A stretch of DNA of 64,000 nucleotides from Candidatus Palauibacter polyketidifaciens (GCF_947581785.1 NZ_CANPVO010000015.1:276133-340132), one strand, 5' to 3'. Shown: positions 17,402-27,017, counted from the first letter of the stretch. The notes: generated by a model not told the origin, from the sequence alone. Program-made: numbers and translations.

Positions 17402-17677
17402 ATGAGCGCCATCACGGTACGCCTCATCATGCCGGACCGCTGGCTCGAACACGTCGCGGAGCTGTCCGCCGACACCACCGTGGCCGACGCCAAGGCCTTC
17501 GGCATCCGCGAGATGCTCCAGCGCTCCTCCGACGACCCCGCCGACTTCTACACCGAGTTCGCCGAGCGCCGCATCCGCGACGAGACGCGTACGCTCGCGG
17601 ACGTGGGTATCGGCGCGCGGGGCGTGCTCTCGATCCGGGCCTACGACCTCGGCCACTACGCCCCCTTCCGGGGCTAG
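17402..17677 (+). CDS. Small protein with a possible ubiquitin-like beta-grasp fold
   Basis: 91 residues. The layout beta hairpin (AITVRLIMPDRWLEHVAEL), Thr-Val-x-Asp-x-Lys helix (TTVADAKAFGIREML), then RTLADVGIGARGVLSIRAYD matches the order of elements in ubiquitin-like/YukD-like domains: strand-strand-helix-strand with the conserved tL.d.gi..g..L.i motif. It does not end in GG, so it is not an obvious protein modifier or sulfur carrier. Unknown function; the fold suggestion is inference. Confidence 0.6.
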   Translation: MSAITVRLIMPDRWLEHVAELSADTTVADAKAFGIREMLQRSSDDPADFYTEFAERRIRDETRTLADVGIGARGVLSIRAYDLGHYAPFRG

Positions 17678-17706
17678 GGGACGCGACAGCAGCGGCTGAC
17701 GCGACG

Positions 17707-19146
17707 CTAGCGGTTGAAGTAGCTCCGCGTCTCGCGCCAGACGACGCCTGACAGGAGCAGGAGTCCCACCAGGTTCGGCGCGGCCATGAGGCCGTTGAGG
17801 ATGTCGGAGATGAGCCACACGACATCCAGCTCCACGACGGCGGCAAGCCCGATCACGATCACGAACACGAGCCGGTAGGGACGGATCACGCGTTCGCCGA
17901 AGAGGTAGGCGAAGCTTCGTTCCCCATAGTAGGACCACCCGAGCATCGTGCTGAAGGCGAAGGTCGCGAGGCCGAGCGCGACGACGATGTCCCCCGCGCC
18001 CGCGAGCAGGCTCGTGTCGAAGGCGAGTTGCGTCATGTTCGCGCCCTCGGCCCCCGATTCCCACGCGCCCGTGGTCAGGATCGCGAGCCCCGTCAGGGTG
18101 CAGACGACGATGGTGTCGATGAACGTCTGTGTCATGGAGACGAGGGCCTGCCGCACCGGCTCGCGCGTCTGCGCCGCGGCGGCGGCGATCGCCCCCGTCC
18201 CCAGCCCGGATTCGTTCGAGAAGATCCCGCGTGCGACCCCGAAGCGCATCGCCTGGAGCACGGTGTAGCCGAGCGCGCCGCCGGCCACGGCCTGCCCCCC
18301 GAACGCATGCTCGAACACCAGCCGGAAGGCCGCGGGGATCTCCGCCGCGTTTGATATGAGGACGACGCCGGCGACGCCCATGTAGAGGACGATCATCGCC
18401 GGCACGATGACGCTCGCCACCCGCCCGATGGACCGGATCCCTCCGATGATGACGAGCCCGACGGCTCCCGCGGTGACGAGTCCCATGATCCAGTGCGGCA
18501 CATGGAACGACTCGTTCATGGCGTCCGCCACCGCCTGGGACTGGACGCCGTTGCCGATGCCGAACGCGGCGAAGGTCGCGAAGAGCGCGAAGGCGATCGC
18601 GAGCCCCCGGCCGACCGGGCTCCGCCCGAGACCGTGCTCGAGGTAGTACATCGGGCCGCCCGCCTTCTCGCCCCGGGCATCCGTCTCCCGGAAGCGGACG
18701 CCGAGCACCGCTTCCGCGTACTTCGTCGCCATCCCGAGGAGTCCCGTCACCCACATCCAGAAGAGCGCCCCTGGGCCACCTGCGCCGATGGCCGTCGCGA
18801 CGCCCACGATGTTCCCGGTGCCGACCGTTGCGGCCAGCGCGGTCATGAGCGCCTGGAAGTGCGAGATGTCGCCCTCGCCCTCCGGTTCGCGGCGCTTGAC
18901 GAGCGCCAGCCAGAGCGCGTGCCCGAGGCGGCGGAACTGGAGGCCCCGCAGCAGCAGCGTGTAGACGAGGCCGGTGGTGAGGAGGAGGATGATGAGGGGG
19001 ACGCCCCACACCCAGGCCTGAATCGCCTCCAGCAGTCCGTGGGGGGACCCCGCGTCAGCTGCGGTAATTGCTGTCACCTCGTGCTGGAAGTCGCCAGGGG
19101 AGAGCGCGCCGGACGGCTGCGGCGAGCGGACTGTGACGTTAGACAT
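17707..19146 (-). CDS. AGCS-family sodium:alanine/glycine symporter
   Basis: 479 residues, about ten to eleven membrane helices. Family motifs: [22 protein letters not shown] (Na+/substrate site), [48 protein letters not shown]. It imports alanine or glycine with sodium across the inner membrane. The glycine/serine/threonine genes nearby make glycine or alanine a sensible substrate. The first 40 residues before the first helix are longer than usual; a later start cannot be excluded. Confidence 0.93.
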   Translation of the reverse strand: MSNVTVRSPQPSGALSPGDFQHEVTAITAADAGSPHGLLEAIQAWVWGVPLIILLLTTGLVYTLLLRGLQFRRLGHALWLALVKRREPEGEGDISHFQALMTALAATVGTGNIVGVATAIGAGGPGALFWMWVTGLLGMATKYAEAVLGVRFRETDARGEKAGGPMYYLEHGLGRSPVGRGLAIAFALFATFAAFGIGNGVQSQAVADAMNESFHVPHWIMGLVTAGAVGLVIIGGIRSIGRVASVIVPAMIVLYMGVAGVVLISNAAEIPAAFRLVFEHAFGGQAVAGGALGYTVLQAMRFGVARGIFSNESGLGTGAIAAAAAQTREPVRQALVSMTQTFIDTIVVCTLTGLAILTTGAWESGAEGANMTQLAFDTSLLAGAGDIVVALGLATFAFSTMLGWSYYGERSFAYLFGERVIRPYRLVFVIVIGLAAVVELDVVWLISDILNGLMAAPNLVGLLLLSGVVWRETRSYFNR

Positions 19147-19220
19147 GCCTCGGAGCCGCCGTCAACGTAACGGGTGGCCGGGCGGGCCCTGCGATCCGGG
19201 GCGCATCCGGGTCCCGGGAG

Positions 19221-20924
19221 GTGGGACTCGGACGGATCGGGCCGCACTTTGGGCGAACGGACGCCTTGCGTACCTTCCCCACCCATGCGGGCGACCGCCC
19301 GTTCACGACCTTTGGCCATTCGTTCCCGGGGATCCCGCTCTTGGACAAGGACCAGCCGGCAGGCGCGGCGGAAACGGCCCCGCCGCCTTCGGAGGCGTTC
19401 GATGCCCTCGCGGGGGCGATTGAACGAGGGCGTCACGTCGCCCTCGTTGCGGCCGAGGGGGCGGGCCTGGCCAGGGTCTACGCGGCGGCCGCCGTGCGCG
19501 ACCTCGCCGCCGGCGAGGCGGACGGACGCGCCTTCGTGCTCACCGCAACGGTGGACCGCGCGCGGCGTTGCGCGTCGCGCATGCATGCCGTGGCCCGCGC
19601 CGACGGGCATGAGGTCGTGGTTGTTCCGGGCGCCGGCGCCGGGGCGGTGGGGCGGGCGCCGATCCTGGTCGGGCCACCGGCCGTGCTGCTGGAGGGCGTG
19701 CGGAGAGGCGACATCCCGGCGGCGGCGCTGTGCACCCTGGTCCTCGATGATGTGCGTGCGCTCGAGCCGGCGCGGGCGGCCGTCGAGGCCGTGGTGCAGG
19801 CCTCCGGAGACGGGGCCCGTCGGATCGCGACGACCCACGCCCGCGATGCAGGGTTCGACGAGCTGGTCGAGCGCTGGCTGCCGCGCGCGCGTCGGTGGCC
19901 GAACGAGCTGTTCGCCGAGCCGCGGGCCGGGGAGTCGGGCGCCGGACGCGCGGCGGGCACCCCGGTCGCCGTCGCGAGCCGGGCGACGCGCGAGGGCCGG
20001 CTGGCCCGCCTGGCCGAGTTGCTTCACGACCTCACGCGGGCCGGCACGGGAGCCGGAGCGGCGACTGCCGTCAGCGTCGAGACGGCTCCCGGCGCCGTCG
20101 CCGATGTGCGCGCCGCGCTCTCGGTGGCCGGGCTGCGCGTCGCCGCGGCCGAGGGAGCCGGTGCCGCCGAAACGGACGACGGCGTGACGGTACGGGTCGG
20201 GGCGTGGCGCGAGATCGACCCCGCCGCCCATGCCGTCGCGTTCGAACTGCCGCCCGCGCCGGAGCCCCTCGCCCGCGCGGCGGCGGCCGCCGAGCACTGC
20301 TACGCCATCGTCGACACCCTGCACGAGCAGCAACTCGAACTGACGGCGTCGCGGGCCGGGCTGCGGCTCGCACCCCTGGCCGAGCCCGCGGACCCCGCGC
20401 TCATGGACGACGTGGCCGCCTTCCGCGCCCACGTATCCGCCGCGCTGGAAGAGCAGGATCTCGCGAGCGGCGCGCTCCTCCTCGCCCCGCTCCTGGAGGA
20501 ACATGGCTCCGCACGAGTGGCCGCCGCGCTGGCCGGACTCCTCCGGGCAGCGGATCGAACCGCCCCGCGGGCCGGCGAAGCGGCGCCCGGCCAGGCGCCT
20601 CGCGGCGACGCGCCGACCCGGGACGCCGCGGGGGCACCCACCGACGCCAGCGCCCGGCGCGCCACGCGACCCACCTGGACCAAGGTCTTCGTCGGCGTCG
20701 GGAAGCGGGACGGCGCCGGCCCCGGCGACCTCGTCGGCGCCATCACGGGCGAAACCTCCGTTGCGGGCGGACAGATCGGGCGCATCGACATCCGGCAGAA
20801 CTTCACCCTCGTCGACATCGATTCGCTGGCCGCCGACGCGGTGGTCCGCGGCCTCGACGGCAGCCGGATCAAGGGTCGCCAGGTCGTCGCGCGCCTGGAC
20901 CGCGGGGCGCGACGAGGCGGATGA
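19221..20924 (+). CDS. DEAD-box-helicase-like protein with lost ATPase motifs and C-terminal DbpA RNA-binding domain
   Basis: Up to 567 residues (GTG at 19221; a TTG at 19341 is an alternative). Residues about 55-200 follow the layout of a DEAD-box domain 1, but the Walker A position reads LVAAEGAGLARV with no GKT, and the motif II position reads LVLDDVRAL instead of DEAD. The middle is Ala-rich and retains only a shadow of domain 2. Residues about 487-563 (KVFVGVGKRDGAGPGDLVGAI...GRIDIRQNFTLVDI...IKGRQVVAR) are a clear DbpA-type RRM, which in DbpA/CsdA relatives binds structured rRNA. It is thus likely an RNA-binding protein without ATPase activity. It overlaps the next gene as ATGA. Confidence 0.75.
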   Translation: MGLGRIGPHFGRTDALRTFPTHAGDRPFTTFGHSFPGIPLLDKDQPAGAAETAPPPSEAFDALAGAIERGRHVALVAAEGAGLARVYAAAAVRDLAAGEADGRAFVLTATVDRARRCASRMHAVARADGHEVVVVPGAGAGAVGRAPILVGPPAVLLEGVRRGDIPAAALCTLVLDDVRALEPARAAVEAVVQASGDGARRIATTHARDAGFDELVERWLPRARRWPNELFAEPRAGESGAGRAAGTPVAVASRATREGRLARLAELLHDLTRAGTGAGAATAVSVETAPGAVADVRAALSVAGLRVAAAEGAGAAETDDGVTVRVGAWREIDPAAHAVAFELPPAPEPLARAAAAAEHCYAIVDTLHEQQLELTASRAGLRLAPLAEPADPALMDDVAAFRAHVSAALEEQDLASGALLLAPLLEEHGSARVAAALAGLLRAADRTAPRAGEAAPGQAPRGDAPTRDAAGAPTDASARRATRPTWTKVFVGVGKRDGAGPGDLVGAITGETSVAGGQIGRIDIRQNFTLVDIDSLAADAVVRGLDGSRIKGRQVVARLDRGARRGG

Positions 20925-21976
20925 GCCCGCTGCGGCGCCTGTTCGACTTCAGCCGGTTGGAAGGCCGCCTCCTCGGGGCCGTCCTCTTCACGGTGAGTAT
21001 CACGATCATCGGGACGATCGGCTTCGCCGCCATGCCCGACTACAACCTGTCCGACGCATTCTTCATGACCGTGATCACGGTCTCGGCGGTCGGGTACGGC
21101 GAAATCCGGACCCTCACCGATGGCGGTCGCATCTTCGCGAGTTTCATGATCGCGGGCGGCATCATCACGCTCGCGATCTGGTTCGCCCTCATCACCGCCA
21201 CCCTCGTCGAGATGAACCTGACCCAGTCATTCAAGAAACGAAGAACGATGAAGAGGATCGACGACCGCAGGGACCATGTGATCCTGTGCGGCGCGGGCCG
21301 CACCGGCCTGGCCGCGCTGAAGAGGCTCGCCACGCGCGGGACCCCCTACGTCGCCATCGAACGCGATCCCGCGCAGATCCTGGAGGCACGCCGGATCGAC
21401 CCCGACGCGCTGATCATCGAGGGAGATGCGACCGATGACGACACACTCATGGCGGCGGGGATCCAGCGTGCGCGCGGGCTCATCGCCTCGCTGAGCGCGG
21501 ACACCGACAACGCCTTCGTGTGCCTAGCGGCGCGCGAGTTGAACGCGGATCTCACCATCGTGGGGCGGGCCCGTTCAGAGGAAGCGGTGAGCAAGCTCAA
21601 GAAGGCGGGCGCCGACCGCGTCGTCACCCCCAACTCGACCGGCGGCATCCAGATGGCCTCGCTCGTCCTGCGGCCCGACGTCACGCTCTTCGTCGACTTC
21701 GATACCCCCGGCGACGCCGGCGGCATGGGGCTTCTCCTGGAGCAGGTGTCCGTGCCGGAGTCTTCCGAGGTCGCCGGACTCACCCTGGCCGAGTCGAAGA
21801 TCCAGGCCCGGACCGGCCTGCTCGTCGTCGCGATCCAGCGCGGAAGCAAAGCGGGCGGCGACGCCGAGGGCTTCGTCTACAACCCGGGGCCGCAGGAGAA
21901 GCTGCGGGCCGGCGATGATCTCGTAGTGCTCGGACCTCGGTCCAGCTTCGCCGAACTGCGCGACTTCCTGAGCTGA
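20921..21976 (+). CDS. Potassium channel with RCK (TrkA-N/TrkA-C) domains
   Basis: 351 residues, ATG overlapping the preceding stop. Two membrane helices (about 17-37 and 71-95) flank a pore helix and selectivity filter TVSAVGYGE (residues 53-61; VGYG is the diagnostic part). A cytoplasmic RCK N domain with Rossmann loop LCGAGRTGL (122-130) and acidic end of strand 2 (IERDP), then a TrkA-C domain from about 245. It resembles MthK/Kch-type ligand-gated K+ channels; NAD(H), Ca2+ or nucleotides could gate it. Coupled to the degenerate helicase gene upstream. Confidence 0.92.
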   Translation: MSPLRRLFDFSRLEGRLLGAVLFTVSITIIGTIGFAAMPDYNLSDAFFMTVITVSAVGYGEIRTLTDGGRIFASFMIAGGIITLAIWFALITATLVEMNLTQSFKKRRTMKRIDDRRDHVILCGAGRTGLAALKRLATRGTPYVAIERDPAQILEARRIDPDALIIEGDATDDDTLMAAGIQRARGLIASLSADTDNAFVCLAARELNADLTIVGRARSEEAVSKLKKAGADRVVTPNSTGGIQMASLVLRPDVTLFVDFDTPGDAGGMGLLLEQVSVPESSEVAGLTLAESKIQARTGLLVVAIQRGSKAGGDAEGFVYNPGPQEKLRAGDDLVVLGPRSSFAELRDFLS

Positions 21977-22009
21977 CCTTCGAAGCGGAGCCGCCCGGGA
22001 TTGTGAGGC

Positions 22010-23509
22010 TCAGAGCTTCTCGGGAGTCTCCTGGAAGAAGGGCCGCCACTTCTCTTCGGGCGAGGGCGGCGTGAGGAGGCTCACGACGATCAGGAGTCCG
22101 AGCGAGATGAGGACGCCGGGGATCACGATGTAGTCGCTCGAAGCGAAATCGAACGCGGTCCCCCCGATCGTGGCGCTGAAGTCCACCCCGAACCGGGACA
22201 GGAGCGCGATCCCCACGATGCTCCCGAGTCCGCCGGCGATACACGCCACGCCTCCCTGCGGCGTTACGCGGCGCCACAGGAAGGCCGCAAGGAGCGCCGG
22301 CGTGAGACTGGCCCCGACGAGCGAGTACGCGTAGAGCGCCATCGCGAGTACGGTGTCGAACTGCGTCAGCAGGACGAGCCCCAGCCCGCCGAACAGGACG
22401 ACGCAGAGGCGCTGCAGCGCCAGCTTTCGCCCTTCGCTCGCGTCCGGATCCACGAACCGTTCGTAGAGGTCCCGGCTCACGTTGGTCGACGGCACGAGCA
22501 GGAAAGTGTTCCCGGTCGAGAGCACGATGGCGACCGCCGCGGCGAGGAGAATCGCGCCCCCGATGATCGGCAGGCCGTTGGCGGCGATGTGAAGGATGAT
22601 CGTCTCCGACGCGGCACGCCCGACGAGCGACACCTGCTCCGGGTCCGCGAGTTCCGGGAAGACCGCCCGACCCACGATCGCGATCAGCGCCAGCGTCGTC
22701 TCGATGAAGACGACCCCGAGGAACATGCCGACCACGGCCTTCTTGGCGGACCCCGCGTCCCTGGCGGAGAAGAACTTCTGGTACATCCCGCTCTCGCCCA
22801 GGATGAGCAGGAAGGTGGGCATCGCGACGCCGATGACCCAGAGTACGTTGTGTCCCCCGAGTACCGTGAGGTGCTGCTCCGGAAGCGCGGCCGCGATCGC
22901 CCCCACGCCACCGTTCGACAGCACGAGGTAGGGGAGACCGATGATGATGCCGAGCGTGATGATGATCCCGTTGAGGAGATCGACGGAGACGATCGACACC
23001 ATGCCGGCGAGTGCCGTGAAGGCCACGATCGTGATGCACGTGATGATCATCCCGGCCGTGGGGGAGATGGCGCCATCCGTGACGATGCTTAGAATCCAGC
23101 CGCCGCCCCGGAACTGGTAGGCGGCGATCGTCACGTAGGCGAGGATGATCGCGACCGTGCCGAGGACGCGGGCCGCCGCGTTGTAGCGCTGCTCGAGGAG
23201 ATCCGGGACCGTGTACTTCGCGATCGAGCGCACGCGGGGTGCAAGGTAGAAGGCGACGAGGAGACCGACCCAGGCGCCGAAGGAGAACCACAACTCCGCG
23301 ATCCCCGTCCGGTAGGCGAGCCCGGCCCCGCCGAAGAGCGACCCCGAGCCGATCCAGGTGCAGATGAGGGTCCCCACGAGGAGCGCCACCGGCACGTTCC
23401 GGCCCGCCACCATGAAGTCCGCATGGCTCTTGATCTGCCGCGAGCGCCACACCCCGATCGCGATGAGGACGAGGGGATATCCGAAGACGGCAATCGTCAG
23501 CAGGTCCAT
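22010..23509 (-). CDS. SSS-family sodium:solute symporter
   Basis: 499 residues, about 13 membrane helices, well-placed GGAGG before the ATG. Family features: DFMVAGRNVPVALLVGTLICTWIGSGSLFGGAGLAYRTG near the N-terminus, the Na+ site segment, YTVPDLLEQRYN, and MVSIVSVDLLNGIIITLG. Substrate (sugar, proline, pantothenate, organic acid) cannot be told. It is followed 24 bases upstream-of-coordinate by a coiled-coil gene reading the same way. Confidence 0.9.
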   Translation of the reverse strand: MDLLTIAVFGYPLVLIAIGVWRSRQIKSHADFMVAGRNVPVALLVGTLICTWIGSGSLFGGAGLAYRTGIAELWFSFGAWVGLLVAFYLAPRVRSIAKYTVPDLLEQRYNAAARVLGTVAIILAYVTIAAYQFRGGGWILSIVTDGAISPTAGMIITCITIVAFTALAGMVSIVSVDLLNGIIITLGIIIGLPYLVLSNGGVGAIAAALPEQHLTVLGGHNVLWVIGVAMPTFLLILGESGMYQKFFSARDAGSAKKAVVGMFLGVVFIETTLALIAIVGRAVFPELADPEQVSLVGRAASETIILHIAANGLPIIGGAILLAAAVAIVLSTGNTFLLVPSTNVSRDLYERFVDPDASEGRKLALQRLCVVLFGGLGLVLLTQFDTVLAMALYAYSLVGASLTPALLAAFLWRRVTPQGGVACIAGGLGSIVGIALLSRFGVDFSATIGGTAFDFASSDYIVIPGVLISLGLLIVVSLLTPPSPEEKWRPFFQETPEKL

Positions 23510-23533
23510 CGATCCTCCGCTCTTTCCGTGGGG

Positions 23534-24202
23534 CTACTCCCCCTTCGACATCCGGCGCTTCAACTCCTCGAGCATCGCGTCCGCCCGCGCCTCCCGCAGT
23601 TCCCGCTCCGCCACGAAGTCCCGCTGCGGCGCGCCGGCCATCGGGTCGAGCGCTTCGTCCACCTGGCGACGCGCGTCGTCGAGGTCGTGGCTCCCCTCCA
23701 GCTTCTCGGCCATGCGGTCGAACGCGTCCGCCGAGTCGAACCGTTCGGAGGAGTGCTGGATCGCCTGCGCGCGCCGCTGCTGCACGCCGAGCGAATCCCG
23801 CCGGGCCATGGCGCTCTTCAACTGTTCCGCACCCTGCGCGGCCTCGGCCTTCTGCTGCTGGAGTTCGGCCTGCGTCCCCTCGGCCTTGAGGACGAGGACC
23901 TCGAGCCGCTGCCTGTGCCGCGCCGCGAACCGGTTCGCGACCTCGACCGTCTCCGCATCCCCGATCTCCGCGGCCTTCGCCGCCCGCCGCTCCGCGACCC
24001 GGGCCGCGTCCTTTTCCCTGTCCGCCTGACGCACCTGCGACTCGAACAGCCCCTCGAGTTCGGAGATCCGTGCCCGCGTGTCGACGAGTTCCTGGCGCAT
24101 GGCGCGGATGACGCGGTCGATGTCGTCCTCGGACGCACCGGGCTGTTTCGCTTCCATGCGGTCGAGCGCCTCGTCGACCATCTGCCTGAGTTTCCTGAAC
24201 AT
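23534..24202 (-). CDS. PspA/IM30-like coiled-coil protein
   Basis: 222 residues from the ATG at 24202. Nearly all helical with long heptad runs (residues about 30-165) rich in Ala, Arg, Glu and Gln, like PspA/Vipp1 membrane-stress proteins. MFRKLRQMVDEALDRME at the start could be an amphipathic membrane-contact helix, as in PspA. The family's usual N-terminal signature is only weakly present, so the assignment is tentative; a generic coiled-coil protein is the alternative. Same strand and only 24 bases before the SSS transporter start. Confidence 0.65.
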   Translation of the reverse strand: MFRKLRQMVDEALDRMEAKQPGASEDDIDRVIRAMRQELVDTRARISELEGLFESQVRQADREKDAARVAERRAAKAAEIGDAETVEVANRFAARHRQRLEVLVLKAEGTQAELQQQKAEAAQGAEQLKSAMARRDSLGVQQRRAQAIQHSSERFDSADAFDRMAEKLEGSHDLDDARRQVDEALDPMAGAPQRDFVAERELREARADAMLEELKRRMSKGE

Positions 24203-24276
24203 GGCTCTGAGTTTAGCAGCCCCCGGCAAAACGCCGCCACCGTCGGTGCGTCGGATCCCGCACCCGGCCTCGTCGC

Positions 24277-24308
24277 TTGCGATATATACAATACCCCTGT
24301 ATAGTATT
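24277..24308 (+). promoter_or_regulatory. csoR-copA promoter with overlapping CsoR-type operator
   Basis: TTGCGA, a 17 bp spacer, then TATAGT form a strong vegetative promoter in an AT-rich island. Inside spacer and -10 lies an inverted repeat AATAC-N9-GTATT (24290-24308), whose core ATACCCCTGTAT resembles CsoR operators. A repressor bound here would block RNA polymerase; Cu(I) would release it. Confidence 0.7.
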
Positions 24309-24342
24309 TATTCGAGAACCACACACACCGGGCACGGAGTGA

Positions 24343-24654
24343 ATGGCGGTGAGCCACGCGGGAACGCATGCGATGGGGATCGCGGAGGGGACGAAAAACG
24401 ACCTCGGCCGTCGGTTGGCCCGCATCCGGGGACAGGTCGGGGGCATCGCCCGCATGGTGGAGGATGAGCGGTACTGCCCGGACATCCTGCAGCAGTTCGC
24501 CGCCGTTCACTCCGCGCTCCGCGCGGCCGAGAAGGAACTCCTGCTGAACCACCTCGAGCGGTGCGCCACGCACGCCATCGAGGAAGGCGGCGACGACGCC
24601 GCGCGGGTGCGCGCGGAGATTGCGGATCTCTTCATGCGCTTCGCCGGCAAGTAA
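24343..24654 (+). CDS. csoR: CsoR-type copper-sensing repressor
   Basis: 103 residues of the all-helical CsoR/RcnR (DUF156) family. The Cu(I) ligands Cys45, His70 and Cys74 have the same spacing (25 and 4) as the C-H-C set of mycobacterial CsoR; the RcnR-type N-terminal His is not used. Start ATG behind GGAG. It should repress its own operon and copA until Cu(I) binds. The promoter upstream carries a matching inverted repeat, and copA starts 32 bases downstream. Confidence 0.93.
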   Translation: MAVSHAGTHAMGIAEGTKNDLGRRLARIRGQVGGIARMVEDERYCPDILQQFAAVHSALRAAEKELLLNHLERCATHAIEEGGDDAARVRAEIADLFMRFAGK

Positions 24655-24686
24655 CTTCGCCCGCAAGTAATACGGGAAGGATGACC

Positions 24687-27017
24687 ATGGACGCCTCGAG
24701 CCCCGCCGCGAGCCCCGCCAGGAAGACGTACCGGATCGCCGGCATGCACTGTGCCGGCTGCGTCGGCTCCGTGGAGAGGAGTCTGAACGCGGTCGACGGC
24801 GTGGAGGCGTCGGTGAGCCTGCCGGCCGAGTCCGCGACGCTGACGCTCGCCCGGGATGTGCCCTTCGAGGAACTCACGGCCGCCGTCGAGGGGGCCGGCT
24901 ACGAGATCGAACCCATCGCGGACGTGGACCGCGGAGAGGCCGAGCGCTCGCGCCTTGCGGAGGCGGAGGCCCGCTCGCGAGAGGCGCGGAAAACCATGTG
25001 GGCCGCGTGGGCGCTCACCGCCCCGGCCATGGTGTGGATGCTGCCGGAGATGATCGCCGGGGTGCGATGGCCGTCGCCGCTCCTCTTCGATCTCGGCGTT
25101 ACGGTGCTCGGGGCCGCCGTCCTCGTCGGGCCGGGCTGGCCGACGCTTCGGAGCGCGTGGCGCTCGGCGCGCGGCCGCATGCCGAACATGGACGTCCTCA
25201 TCGCGCTCGGAGCCGGCGTTTCCGTGCTCACGGGGGTGTGGGCGGTCCTTCACGTCCTCGGGTTCGCCCCGATGATCATGAACTTCGCGCCGGTGGGCGC
25301 GATGATCGCCGCGATCCACCTCACGGGCCGCTACGTGGAGGCGAAGGCGCGCGGCCGTTCCTCGTCGGCGATCCAGGCACTGCTGTCGCTCGAGGCGCCC
25401 ACGGCCCGCGTCGAGCGGAACGGTGCGGAACTCGAAATCCCGACCCGTGACGTCGCGGTGGGCGACGTGATGATCATCCGCCCGGGCGAGAAGATCCCCA
25501 CCGACGGCGTCGTCCTCAAGGGGAGGAGCGCGGTCGATGAATCGCTCGCGACCGGCGAGTCGATCCCGGTCGAGAAGGAACCCGGCTCCCCCGTCCTCGG
25601 TTCGACGGTCAATCACTCCGGCGCGCTCCGGGTGCGGGCGACGGGCGTGGGCGAGGACACCTTCCTCTCCAACGTCATCCGCCTCGTGGAGGAGGCGCAG
25701 GCGAGCAAGGTCCCGATCCAGGAGTTCGCGGACCGGGTGACCGCCATCTTCGTGCCCGTCATCCTCGTCGTGGCGCTGGCGGCCTTCGCGGGCTGGTTCG
25801 TGGTGCCCGGAGTCTTCACGGAGGCCGCGCGCTGGGCGTCGGGGTTCATCCCGTGGGTGAACCCGGAGCTGGGCCGCCTCTCGCTCGCGCTCTACGCCGC
25901 GGTCGCGGTGCTCGTCATCGCCTGCCCCTGCGCGCTCGGGCTCGCCACCCCCACGGCGCTCATGGTCGGGACCGGCCTCGGAGCCACCCGCGGCGTCCTC
26001 ATCCGGGACGGGGCCGCCGTCCAGACGCTGGACCGCGCGGACACGCTCGTTTTCGACAAGACGGGCACCCTCACCCGCGGCGCCCCGCGCGTGGTCGAAG
26101 TGTTCGTGCAAGCCGGTCCGGTGGCGAACCCGGACGCAGGGATCGATCCGACGAGTGCCGCCGATGCGGAAGCCCGGCTGCTCGCACTCGCAGCCGCAGT
26201 CGAGGACGCGTCGGAGCATCCGCTCGCCCGCGCCGTCGTCGAGGAGGCGCGCGGGCGCGGCATACCCCTCTCCCGGGCGGGCGGCGTGGAGGCCCGGGTC
26301 GGGATGGGCGTCGTCGGCGAGGTCGATGGCCAGCGGGTCTCCGTGGGGAGCGCGCGGCTGCTGCGCGAGGAAGGCATCCCGGAGGAAGACGTCGCCGAGG
26401 TGGAGCGGCGTTTCGGCGACGCCGCGCGCACGATCGCCTGGGTGGCCGCCGGCGGGCGGCTGCTCGGCGCGATCGCGATCGCCGACCCGGTGAAGGAGGA
26501 CGCGCGGGAAACCCTCGTCGAGCTGAGCCGCCGCGGCTTCCGGACCGTGATGCTCACCGGCGATCATGAAGCCGTGGCGGCCGCCGTCGCCGAGCATCTC
26601 GGCATCGACGACTTCCGGGCCGGGCTGCTCCCCGCCGACAAGGTCGAGGCCGTGCGGCAACTCCGCGCCGACGGCCGCACCGTGGCCTTCGTCGGCGACG
26701 GCATCAACGACGCTCCCGCCCTCAAGGCGGCCGACGTCGGCATCGCCGTGGGGACCGGCACCGACATCGCGATCGAAGCCGCCGACATCACCCTCGTGCA
26801 AGGGGACCTGCGCTCCGTGCTGCGCGCGACAAAGCTCTCCCGCGCCACCTTCCGCAAGATCCGCGAGAACCTCTTCTGGGCCTACGTCTACAACGTCGTC
26901 GCGATCCCGGTCGCCTTCCTCGGCCTCCTCCACCCCGTCCTCGCGGAGGCCGCGATGGCGCTGAGTTCGATCTCCGTCGTCACGAACGCGAACCGCCTCC
27001 GCCGCACCCGCCTGTAG
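24687..27017 (+). CDS. copA: Cu(I)-exporting P1B-type ATPase
   Basis: 776 residues from the ATG at 24687 (another ATG six bases earlier sits on top of the GGAAGG). One N-terminal heavy-metal domain GMHCAGC (Cys22, Cys25), eight predicted helices, TGES actuator loop, the Cu(I) transport motif CPC (413-415) in ACPCALGLATPT, phosphorylation site DKTGT (Asp457), and hinge GDGINDAP. Late helix residues YNVVAIPVAFLG and MALSSISVVTNANRLR match the copper subgroup rather than Zn/Cd. It pumps Cu(I) out of the cytoplasm. Cotranscribed with csoR. Confidence 0.96.
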   Translation: MDASSPAASPARKTYRIAGMHCAGCVGSVERSLNAVDGVEASVSLPAESATLTLARDVPFEELTAAVEGAGYEIEPIADVDRGEAERSRLAEAEARSREARKTMWAAWALTAPAMVWMLPEMIAGVRWPSPLLFDLGVTVLGAAVLVGPGWPTLRSAWRSARGRMPNMDVLIALGAGVSVLTGVWAVLHVLGFAPMIMNFAPVGAMIAAIHLTGRYVEAKARGRSSSAIQALLSLEAPTARVERNGAELEIPTRDVAVGDVMIIRPGEKIPTDGVVLKGRSAVDESLATGESIPVEKEPGSPVLGSTVNHSGALRVRATGVGEDTFLSNVIRLVEEAQASKVPIQEFADRVTAIFVPVILVVALAAFAGWFVVPGVFTEAARWASGFIPWVNPELGRLSLALYAAVAVLVIACPCALGLATPTALMVGTGLGATRGVLIRDGAAVQTLDRADTLVFDKTGTLTRGAPRVVEVFVQAGPVANPDAGIDPTSAADAEARLLALAAAVEDASEHPLARAVVEEARGRGIPLSRAGGVEARVGMGVVGEVDGQRVSVGSARLLREEGIPEEDVAEVERRFGDAARTIAWVAAGGRLLGAIAIADPVKEDARETLVELSRRGFRTVMLTGDHEAVAAAVAEHLGIDDFRAGLLPADKVEAVRQLRADGRTVAFVGDGINDAPALKAADVGIAVGTGTDIAIEAADITLVQGDLRSVLRATKLSRATFRKIRENLFWAYVYNVVAIPVAFLGLLHPVLAEAAMALSSISVVTNANRLRRTRL

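Noticed and set aside
19285..20187. An ATG about eight bases after a TACCTT box, opening a frame inside the helicase-like gene
   Set aside because: The frame gives an Arg/Ser/Pro-rich shadow; the DbpA domain is in another frame. The box may still be the promoter.
24507..26933. An 808-codon minus-strand frame opposite copA
   Set aside because: Antisense shadow, composition dominated by Arg, Glu, His and Gly.
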